Below, piece by piece: positions 57,991-64,000 of a stretch of DNA of 64,000 nt. Source of the DNA: Paenibacillus sp. ACRRX (GTDB lineage: Bacteria > Bacillota > Bacilli > Paenibacillales > Paenibacillaceae). The notes beneath the pieces are model-generated. The model was not told where the DNA came from, searched no databases, and saw nothing but the letters and a program-made list of their open reading frames with translations. The stretch spans positions 682,001-746,000 of the forward strand of contig NZ_JAKRNK010000002.1 in NCBI RefSeq assembly GCF_022346885.1. Direction: 5' to 3'. The position numbers were made by a program, and so were the translations under genes. Positions within the stretch are counted from its first letter, which is position 1, and every line of letters starts with the position of its first letter.

Positions 57991-58124
57991 CTATGACTCC
58001 CTCCTTCCACACAGACGTTCTTACACCTCAGAGCAGCATCAATGGCTTACTCGTCACAGTATGTAGAGGACCGCCGTATTCAACACAACAGATGTATTGT
58101 AGCATATCCTGCAGCGGAATACAA
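57991..58124 (-). promoter_or_regulatory. rplS promoter and leader
   Basis: On the minus strand TTGTAT (58119-58124) and TACAAT (58096-58101) are exactly 17 bases apart. The predicted leader is about 100 bases and contains GC-rich segments such as ACGGCGGTCCTC and GCTGCTCTGAGGTG. L19 leaders are a known autoregulatory RNA class in Firmicutes; this one is a candidate by position and length, not by alignment. Confidence 0.65.
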
Positions 58125-58167
58125 CAAATATGTAGAGAGGCACACTTCAAGCTCATTTATCAGTACA

Positions 58168-58266
58168 TTACGATTGTCCTATAACGTAGCAGCAACCGAT
58201 AAACACACCAACTAATAAAGCCCCTACCCATAAGTATTCCTTTTCAGATTGTGTTTCTTCTTGCAT
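58168..58266 (-). CDS. 32-residue single-helix membrane peptide
   Basis: A short gene with strong start signals: GGAGGAG lies eight to ten bases before the ATG at 58266. The peptide has an acidic/polar start (MQEETQSEKEYLW), a transmembrane helix (about residues 12-30, with a Cys-Cys pair at 25-26) and ends in GQS. It lies upstream of the rplS promoter on the same strand. No family is recognised. Its size and topology resemble the many small membrane proteins of Bacillales, whose roles are mostly regulatory or unknown. Confidence 0.65.
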   Translation of the reverse strand: MQEETQSEKEYLWVGALLVGVFIGCCYVIGQS

Positions 58267-58513
58267 CTCTCGGGCTCCTCCACTATAAGAAAATAGTCTT
58301 TTGTACCTATTTTAGTGAAGGAGACTGAACAATTCATGAAAAGCAATAACGAACTTTGCCAACACAACCATCATATGGAGTTCTGTTTCTAAATGAAGCA
58401 TTGGATTCCAACTTGTTAAGACATATCAATGATATTTTGTTGTTAAGTATTTATCCAATTGTCATCTAAGAGATAATACCTTTACAGTCATATCATAAAC
58501 GTTCAAACTATTG

Positions 58514-60889
58514 TTACATTAGCTCTTCAGGCTCAGGTTGGTTGTTGCCATTTGAACCGTTGCCATTCGGCTTTTGCTCTGGTACTGATGGTTGATCAGC
58601 CGAATCATAGCCGTTCACTTCAAATGTAATGATTTTATCGTAGAACACATAATCTTTACGATTTTTGAATGGACCTTTATTATTGTTGTGCTTATCAATT
58701 GCAAACATAACAGATCCTTTTCCAGCTGCCCGGCCTTCGTACCAAGTAATAAAAGCATTTACTTCTTTCATCGACAAATCAAATTCTTTTTCAATGCCGT
58801 TGTTCAGAATGAGGCGCAGCAATGCACGATTACCGGATTGGCCATCATCTGTTATCGGTGGAATAACAACGTCTCCACCTTTTAGCGTAGCAGATGCTTC
58901 GTTGGAATTTCCACTTTCACTAATCGCATCTACTGCAGATACTACATAGTAGTAAGTCGTACCATTTGTGACTGTATTGTCTGTGTAGCTGTAAGTACTG
59001 CCTGTTACGGTAGCAACCGTCACATACGGGCCACCTGCTTTTGTACTGCGTTTTACATTATATCCTGTTCCATTGTTGACCTTACTCCAGTTCAAAACAA
59101 CTGATTTATCTCCAGCTGTAGCAGTCAGGTTTAGCGGCGCTGGCACAGGTTGATGTTCATTTTTACCGAACACGTTCCATTCACTCGCCCAATTCTCACC
59201 TTTTAGCACAACAGTCCATACGTTTCCGATAGGTGATGGAAGTAGCTGAACACCTTCTTTTACCGCAGTTGCTTGCTCATACAACAATTTATTTTTTTTA
59301 TCATATAGTTCTAATTTAAATGAAGCACGGGATCCAACAATAAAAGATGAAATTTCTTTTGCAGAATCAAATGTATACCATACTACCGCCGTTCTGCTAC
59401 CTACTGATAAAGAAGTATCTGTATCATTATCTGTTAACTCTCGCACTTTTGTAGTTGTAGTTGGATCCAAGAATCTGTCACCTGCATCTAACGTAAGGCC
59501 ATCAAGTAAGCCCCCAGTGTAATTGGTTGCTTGTGGTTTGATAAATCTTTCAGGTGAGTATGCACTTTCTCCTGCTTCATTTACTGATGCTACTACATAA
59601 TAATATGTCGTTCCATTAGTGACAGCTTTATCGATGTATGAAGTACCCGTTATGTTTGCTGCGAGTGAAGCATAGGGCCCTCCCTTTGAAGTAGAACGTT
59701 TTATATTGTATGATTTAGCACCTGTATCGACCCACTCTAGCTTAACAAGCTTATCTCCACCATAGATCCAATTAATTTTTGTTTGCGCTGGTGCCATAGA
59801 TGGTGTTCCAAAAACGTTCCATTCATGAATATATGATGAAGATTGTGAAGTAAGCTTAAAAACAATAGTTTTCACATCTGTAAGAGTCTCTGGCAAAGTC
59901 TGAATGCCATCATTTAATAATGGCTTATATTTTAGTAGCAACCCGAACTGATCATCATAAAATTCCATAATAGTATCACCATTCGATTTAGCGACCACTG
60001 AACTTATGTCCACAGGATCTGCAAAGGTGTGCCATGCAAATTTATTACCATAAATCGCAACTCTACTGTTTGGATCGTTATCAGTCATCTCTTTTACTGA
60101 TTCCGAGACACTCCCTATGTTTGGCCCTAAGTTAATTTTAATACGATCCAGGTACCCCCCCGTATACTGTGTTGCTTCTGGCTTTATTCCCTTTTCAGGT
60201 GAATTCGCACTTTCTCCTGCTTCATTCGCTGCTGAAACAACATAATAATAAGTTGTTCCGTTATTTACAGTCTTGTCTGTATATGTAGTAGTTGTAACAT
60301 TAGATGCAGTGATTGTGTAGGGCCCACCAGACGATGTCGCTCGTTTGACATTGTATGACTTTGCACCTGTGGACTTCCAGTCGAAATTCACCATTTTATC
60401 GCCTGCCTGAATCCAGGTGATCGTTGTCGCAGACGGCGGAGTTGAAGGAGTTTCAAATACGTTCCACTCATGCACATAAGCAGAGGTAGTTGGTTTCAAG
60501 ACTATTATTGATACCTTAGTGATTGCCTTAGGTAATGTTTGTATCCCATCAATAGGCAATGGATTAACTTTTTCTAACAATTCTAGTTTCTCATCGTAAA
60601 ACTCAATTTTTGTTTCACCATTCGTTTTTAGAACGAACGAATTGATCACCTGCGGAGTGGAAAATTTATACCATGCTAATTTATTTGTATCTACAATAGC
60701 TCTGTTTGCTGGATTATCATCAGTCATCTCGGAAACTGTAGTACCTTCTCCTACCGCCGAGCCAACATATATAGGCACCTTATCCAACAAACCATTCGTA
60801 TATTGACTTGTTGCAGCAAATACTGGACTAACCGTTAACAATAATACTACTGAACACAATAAAACAAATGATAATTTAAGCCTCTTCAT
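58514..60889 (-). CDS. Secreted triple-repeat protein with fibronectin type III domains
   Basis: A 791-residue exported protein with a signal peptide (cleavage near VFAA, residue 25). Three tandem units follow (about 30-240, 242-455 and 457-670). Each begins with a beta-rich module (YTNGLLDK or YTGG, then EMTDDNP-like, WYKF-like and HEWNVF or SEWNVF) and ends with a fibronectin type III domain (YNVKRATSSGGPY, NGTTYYYVVSA). A C-terminal module (about 687-760; FDLSMKEVNAFITWYEGR, AIDKHNNNKGPF) is followed by a Pro/Asn-rich tail. No sortase or anchor motif is seen. It probably binds polysaccharide or other surface ligands; no catalytic residues are visible. Confidence 0.9.
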   Translation of the reverse strand: MKRLKLSFVLLCSVVLLLTVSPVFAATSQYTNGLLDKVPIYVGSAVGEGTTVSEMTDDNPANRAIVDTNKLAWYKFSTPQVINSFVLKTNGETKIEFYDEKLELLEKVNPLPIDGIQTLPKAITKVSIIVLKPTTSAYVHEWNVFETPSTPPSATTITWIQAGDKMVNFDWKSTGAKSYNVKRATSSGGPYTITASNVTTTTYTDKTVNNGTTYYYVVSAANEAGESANSPEKGIKPEATQYTGGYLDRIKINLGPNIGSVSESVKEMTDNDPNSRVAIYGNKFAWHTFADPVDISSVVAKSNGDTIMEFYDDQFGLLLKYKPLLNDGIQTLPETLTDVKTIVFKLTSQSSSYIHEWNVFGTPSMAPAQTKINWIYGGDKLVKLEWVDTGAKSYNIKRSTSKGGPYASLAANITGTSYIDKAVTNGTTYYYVVASVNEAGESAYSPERFIKPQATNYTGGLLDGLTLDAGDRFLDPTTTTKVRELTDNDTDTSLSVGSRTAVVWYTFDSAKEISSFIVGSRASFKLELYDKKNKLLYEQATAVKEGVQLLPSPIGNVWTVVLKGENWASEWNVFGKNEHQPVPAPLNLTATAGDKSVVLNWSKVNNGTGYNVKRSTKAGGPYVTVATVTGSTYSYTDNTVTNGTTYYYVVSAVDAISESGNSNEASATLKGGDVVIPPITDDGQSGNRALLRLILNNGIEKEFDLSMKEVNAFITWYEGRAAGKGSVMFAIDKHNNNKGPFKNRKDYVFYDKIITFEVNGYDSADQPSVPEQKPNGNGSNGNNQPEPEELM

Positions 60890-61092
60890 CCCAAACTCCC
60901 CCGATAATTTTATATATGCTGTAACTCTGTCTATCCACGTCTTAATTTTTAAAAAATATACATTTTTAAAATTATTTAGTTTTTAAACAATTTAATGGAT
61001 ATGACATAAGCAATAAATAAATTATCATATGATCATTTTATTGTCTAAACATTTAATTGCATTAAAGGAAAATATAAGCCTCATGAAAAAAT

Positions 61093-61128
61093 AAAAAAGC
61101 CCCCGTTGCATAAAGTGGTGTGGCACGG
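61093..61128 (-). terminator. Weak terminator downstream of the 70-residue gene
   Basis: On the minus strand CCGTGC pairs with GCAACGG with one bulged base around a loop of about 13 bases, then GGGC and six Ts. The stem is short, so termination is uncertain. The rest of 60890-61277 is AT-rich and probably holds the promoter of the secreted protein; I found no clear -35/-10 pair. Confidence 0.4.
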
Positions 61129-61277
61129 TTGCGCATAACCAATTTATTAACAGGGACCTTGCATCTCTATAAACGCTGCTCTTTCAGTTGTATAGTCACT
61201 TTTACATCAAACATTTGAACAGCAGAAACAGCATCTATAACTTTAACAATACGATTGATTAAAGGAGCTATAAATAG

Positions 61278-61490
61278 CTATTCATACAATGCATCTCTTA
61301 GCTTACTGGACATTTTATTTTTTTGTTGAGCTGCGATTTGTTTACGTAAGCTTTCATTTTGTTTTTCTAGCATTCGCAGGTTATCAATCATTTCTTTCAT
61401 TACGATTCTAACTTCGCCATCCGATTGATCTAAATCGTTCAAGATTGTTTCTGCTCTTAATGTTAGTATGTTTACGTCCAAATGGTTCAT
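61278..61490 (-). CDS. Small coiled-coil protein of 70 residues
   Basis: The start at 61490 has AGGAGCGAGAT upstream. The product is all helix with coiled-coil heptads (about residues 5-55; DNLRMLEKQNESLRKQI). No membrane segment or family is recognised. The reading frame continues for 36 codons after the amber stop (61167-61277) without another stop, so the gene may be a truncated form of a roughly 107-residue ancestor. It stands between the proposed plus-strand RNA and the secreted protein gene. Confidence 0.6.
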   Translation of the reverse strand: MNHLDVNILTLRAETILNDLDQSDGEVRIVMKEMIDNLRMLEKQNESLRKQIAAQQKNKMSSKLRDALYE

Positions 61491-61604
61491 ATCTCGCTCC
61501 TATGTTTTCTACTTTTTGAAATGGGTACAGCAGAAATAATGAAATAATTTCCATACAACAGAACTTGCTAGCTTTAATTATACATTAATGATATACTATT
61601 ATAG

Positions 61605-61876
61605 TTGCATGTGAGATCCATCCTCACATTAAGTTCCTCAAGCAAGAATAGCTAACTCCTCATATGAAAGTCTAATTCCCAACTAACCCTAAAGAATTGA
61701 CGATTCAATTGGTAATACTGATTCACACTGGCGCGGTCAAGGAGCCGCAAGGACGGAAGAGAGGTAGGGCTTTTGTCGTTTTAGCTAAACCAAATATGAT
61801 CACCGCAGTATTCTCAAGTAGGAACTAAAGCGGCCGTTTCATGGAGTACCCACTAACCTCTGAAGCGGCCTTTTTT
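61605..61876 (+). ncRNA. Candidate structured non-coding RNA (class unknown)
   Basis: On the plus strand several helices nest cleanly: a 5-prime hairpin ATGTGAG/CTCACAT (61609-61615/61623-61629); a closing helix AGTTCCT/AGGAACT (61632-61638/61820-61826); AGAATA/TATTCT (61645-61650/61809-61814); GCTAA/TTAGC (61651-61655/61781-61785); CCCTA/TAGGG (61687-61691/61765-61769); and two internal hairpins. A terminator ends it. Wobble pairs fit only the plus strand. No gene lies downstream on that strand, so it looks free-standing. A weak AT-rich promoter is possible near 61573-61602. I cannot assign a class. Confidence 0.5.
61832..61876 (+). terminator. Plus-strand terminator of the proposed RNA
   Basis: GGCCGTTTC (61832-61840) pairs with GAAGCGGCC (61862-61870) over nine positions with one U-G pair, followed by TTTTTT. 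On the minus strand that pair would be a C-A mismatch and there is no T-run, so the direction is plus. Confidence 0.85.
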
Positions 61877-61930
61877 ATATACGTTGTTCTTCAAATTCAA
61901 ATGCAAATTCATCGTACAAGCAAATATAAG

Positions 61931-61959
61931 AAGTCATCCTCTTCCACACAGGATGACCT
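61931..61959 (-). terminator. Candidate terminator after trmD
   Basis: On the minus strand AGGTCATCC pairs with GGATGACTT over nine positions with one wobble, followed by CTTATATTTG. The T-run is weak. It lies directly after the trmD stop. Confidence 0.6.
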
Positions 61960-61966
61960 CCTTCTG

Positions 61967-62881
61967 TTAGTCTTTGCGTGCCTCTACAGCTTGCAACTTC
62001 AGTTCCTGCAGCCACTTTCGTTCCTTCGCGCTCAACTCGACCTTATTCAACAAATCCGGTCTGCGCTCCCATGTACGTCTAAGCGACTGTTCACGACGCC
62101 ACTTGTCCACATTCGCATGATGACCAGATATAAGCACATCCGGCACTTGCCAGCCTCTATATTCGACTGGACGTGTGTAATGCGGATATTCAAGTAGCCC
62201 AGTACTGAATGAATCGGTTACTGCTGACGATTCGTTGCCAAGTACACCTGGCAGCAAACGTACTACCGCATCGGCGATGACCATCGCGGGAAGCTCTCCT
62301 CCTGTCAATACGTAATCACCTATCGACAATTCATCCGTGACAAGATGCTCACGAATACGCTCATCATATCCTTCATAATGGCCACAAATAAATATAAGAT
62401 GCTCTTCCTGAGCCAGTTCTTCTGCCTTAGCTTGGGTGAACGTTTCACCTTGTGGGCACATCAGAATGATCCTGGGCGAAGCAGCCTTCGAAGAGGAATG
62501 TACCTGGTCCTCATGGCAGGAATCGTCGATCCCTGTTTCTCGCAATTTCATGCCAGCATCTCTTGACATATCCTGCTCAGGTATCCCACTTGCTGCAGAG
62601 ACTTGTACATCCGTTAACAGAGTACTCTCCTGTGCAGGCTGCATCGATGTTAATTCCATCAAATGTTCAACCGCAGCAAAGATCGGCTCTGGCTTCAATA
62701 CCATTCCGCCTCCTCCACCATACGGATAATCATCTACGGTCGAATGCTTGTTTGTCGAGAATTGACGGAAGTTCGTTGCTTGGAGCTGTACGAGCCCTTT
62801 TTCCCGCGCTCTACCCATAATGCTGGTGCTGAACACACCTTCACACATTTCCGGGAACAGCGTCAGCACGTCAATTCGCAT
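61967..62881 (-). CDS. trmD: tRNA (guanine-37-N1)-methyltransferase with a long insertion
   Basis: TrmD methylates G37 of tRNAs using S-adenosylmethionine and keeps the reading frame. The core is normal: [40 protein letters not shown], the trefoil-knot region [15 protein letters not shown] and the C-terminal PHYTRP and [11 protein letters not shown]. The protein is 304 residues where most homologues have about 245. The extra 50 or so residues lie at about 77-134 (nucleotides 62480-62653), between [10 protein letters not shown] and [10 protein letters not shown], and are polar. The frame is intact. Its start overlaps the rimM stop by one base. Confidence 0.95.
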   Translation of the reverse strand: MRIDVLTLFPEMCEGVFSTSIMGRAREKGLVQLQATNFRQFSTNKHSTVDDYPYGGGGGMVLKPEPIFAAVEHLMELTSMQPAQESTLLTDVQVSAASGIPEQDMSRDAGMKLRETGIDDSCHEDQVHSSSKAASPRIILMCPQGETFTQAKAEELAQEEHLIFICGHYEGYDERIREHLVTDELSIGDYVLTGGELPAMVIADAVVRLLPGVLGNESSAVTDSFSTGLLEYPHYTRPVEYRGWQVPDVLISGHHANVDKWRREQSLRRTWERRPDLLNKVELSAKERKWLQELKLQAVEARKD

Positions 62882-63399
62882 TAGATCAATCCCTCCATCA
62901 CATGGACCGTGATAAGCTTGTCCTCTACATTGACGTTCAGCACAACCTCATCAATAACGGGAAGTAATAATTCCTTACCCTTAGGCTGCTTAACTACCCA
63001 GACATGGTTGGCACCTGGGGCTAATATTTCGCTAATTGTACCCAATTCCTCGCCTTCGTCTGATACAACCCTGCAGCCAATAATATCACTGTAGTAATAT
63101 TCATCTTCTTCCAGCTCAGCACGATGCTCATCTGATACTTTTAACAGCCAGCCTTTATATTTCTCCACTTCATTAATATTGGAATATTGCTTCAGCTTCA
63201 TAATAAATAAGTTCTTATGTGAGCGGGAGCTCTCAACTGTGACATCTACTGTCTGACGAGACTCTTCGTTAAATAATACAAGATTACTTTTAGGCGCAAA
63301 TCGTTCTTCTGGAAAATCGGTATGGGAGATAACCTTTATCTCACCTCGGATGCCATGTGTATTAACAACCTTGCCCACCGTAAATAATTGTTCAGCCAT
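62881..63399 (-). CDS. rimM: 16S rRNA processing protein RimM
   Basis: RimM assists maturation of the 30S head domain. The 172-residue protein starts with [18 protein letters not shown], the conserved first block, and its second domain is a PRC barrel with [23 protein letters not shown]-like sequence (near 100-122) and [10 protein letters not shown]. It directly precedes trmD with one-base overlap. The ribosome site GCAGGAGGATAAAG precedes the start. Confidence 0.96.
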   Translation of the reverse strand: MAEQLFTVGKVVNTHGIRGEIKVISHTDFPEERFAPKSNLVLFNEESRQTVDVTVESSRSHKNLFIMKLKQYSNINEVEKYKGWLLKVSDEHRAELEEDEYYYSDIIGCRVVSDEGEELGTISEILAPGANHVWVVKQPKGKELLLPVIDEVVLNVNVEDKLITVHVMEGLI

Positions 63400-63428
63400 C
63401 TTTATCCTCCTGCAACGGGGTTATCTTC

Positions 63429-63457
63429 ATAATATGCTTTATTATTGCCTAGATGAA
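63429..63457 (-). promoter_or_regulatory. Possible promoter for rimM-trmD
   Basis: On the minus strand TTCATC (63452-63457) and TATTAT (63429-63434) are 17 bases apart, about 30 bases before rimM. The -35 is poor. The terminator after khpA upstream makes a promoter in this gap plausible. Confidence 0.35.
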
Positions 63458-63548
63458 GCCTATCAGTACGTGTATGTAAAGTCAACTTCTGACTCTGACT
63501 ACTGCTGAACACAACGCAGTACAGTAATTCAACTGCTCTATTCATACG

Positions 63549-63577
63549 AAAAAGAGTTAGGATTTCTCCTAACCCTC
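63549..63577 (-). terminator. Terminator after khpA
   Basis: On the minus strand GAGGGTTAGGA pairs with TCCTAACTCTT over eleven positions with two wobble pairs, capped by a GAAA tetraloop and followed by TTTTT. It lies about 10 bases after the khpA stop. Confidence 0.88.
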
Positions 63578-63586
63578 ATCGACCTA

Positions 63587-63817
63587 TTAAGAAATAATGT
63601 CCACAGCAACCCGTTTAGGAACCTTAACGGCTGCCGATGTGACGACCGTGCGAAGCGCCTTGGCAATGCGGCCCTGCTTCCCAATCACTTTTCCGACATC
63701 GTCGGGGTGAACGTAAAGCTCATAGATGACAACATGCTCTTTCTCGACAACTTCAACACGGACCTCATCCGGATGATCGACCAAAGCCCGTGCAATTACT
63801 GACACTAACTCTATCAT
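63587..63817 (-). CDS. khpA: KH-domain RNA-binding protein KhpA
   Basis: A 76-residue single KH domain protein that, with KhpB, binds many RNAs in Firmicutes and affects cell elongation. The signature GKVIGKQGRIAKALRTVV holds the KH GxxG loop. The start is at 63817 with GGAGGGTCGCGA upstream. It lies between rpsP and rimM, its standard place (ylqC in B. subtilis). Confidence 0.96.
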   Translation of the reverse strand: MIELVSVIARALVDHPDEVRVEVVEKEHVVIYELYVHPDDVGKVIGKQGRIAKALRTVVTSAAVKVPKRVAVDIIS

Positions 63818-63840
63818 TCGCGACCCTCCGAACGATTTAT

Positions 63841-64000
63841 TTATTTCTGCAATTTAGATTCATGAAACTTCTTCATCACGCCAGCTTGACTAAGCAAGTT
63901 GCGAACCGTGTCAGAAGCCTGAGCACCTGTTTGCAGCCATTTCAACGCTTTTTCTTCGTCGATGTTAACTACTGCAGGTTGTGCTACCGGATTGTAGTAA
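63841..64000 (-). CDS. rpsP: 30S ribosomal protein S16, C-terminal part
   Basis: The window contains the last 52 or so residues of S16, a small ribosomal protein needed for 30S assembly. The visible sequence begins [25 protein letters not shown]-like and ends in [11 protein letters not shown], matching the usual C-terminus. The stop TAA is at 63841-63843. The start lies beyond the window. It precedes khpA by 23 bases. Confidence 0.95.
   Translation of the reverse strand, partial: YYNPVAQPAVVNIDEEKALKWLQTGAQASDTVRNLLSQAGVMKKFHESKLQK

Noticed and set aside
58336-58392. 18-codon plus-strand frame with AAGGAG about twelve bases before its ATG
   Set aside because: Spacing is long, the peptide is too short to judge, and no promoter or context supports it.

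Overview
The window looks like a chromosomal core segment of a Gram-positive, flagellated, endospore-former-type member of Bacillales, most likely a Paenibacillus or close relative. The reasons are the Bacillus-type gene order (rpsP-khpA-rimM-trmD-rplS-lepB-rbgA-rnhB-ylqG-ylqH-yraN-yifB-sucCD-dprA-topA-trmFO-hslVU-fla/che-rpsB-tsf-pyrH-frr-uppS-cdsA-dxr), the FliY/CheC/CheD/FapA set, strong AGGAGG-type ribosome binding sites, and frequent TTG/GTG starts. The species call is inference; the order and families are seen in the sequence. Nearly everything is on the minus strand, so genes are transcribed from high to low coordinates. The main exceptions are yifB and a proposed plus-strand RNA near 61.6-61.9 kb.

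Region by region in the direction of transcription: 64.0-57.6 kb carries rpsP (partial), khpA, rimM, a TrmD with an unusual insertion, a small coiled-coil gene, a secreted fibronectin-type repeat protein, a 32-residue membrane peptide gene and rplS. 57.5-50.2 kb carries lepB, rbgA, rnhB, a dicarboxylate/amino-acid symporter, a small membrane protein, a YlqG/YlqH pair resembling a FliK-type protein and a detached FlhB C-terminal domain, and yraN. 50.2-47 kb holds a gene-poor patch with one unrecognised gene and then plus-strand yifB. 46.7-37.7 kb carries sucCD, dprA, topA, trmFO and hslVU; the xerC and codY genes that flank hslVU in Bacillus subtilis are not here.

37.3-5.6 kb is one long fla/che cluster. 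It starts with the basal body (flgB to fliJ), then hook control and hook (fliK, flgD, flgE), switch and export apparatus (fliL, fliM, fliY, fliO-R, flhB, flhA), placement GTPases (flhF, flhG), chemotaxis (cheB, A, W, C, D) and sigD, followed by a FapA-like protein, a SwrB-like protein and three poorly known accessory genes. It would make the hook-basal body and flagellar export machine, place it, connect it to chemotaxis signalling and hand over to sigma-D for late genes.

5.4-0 kb is the rpsB-tsf-pyrH-frr-uppS-cdsA-dxr block: translation elongation, UMP synthesis, ribosome recycling, and isoprenoid and phospholipid precursors, with hairpins after rpsB, tsf and frr.

Most of the window is ordinary conserved genome. 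The least explained items are the predicted structured RNA at 61605-61876, the long TrmD insertion, HslV lacking an obvious processed N-terminal Ser/Thr, the YlqG/YlqH pair lacking the NPTH cleavage motif, a perfect 26-bp palindrome inside the flagellar operon, and an inverted repeat in front of flgB.
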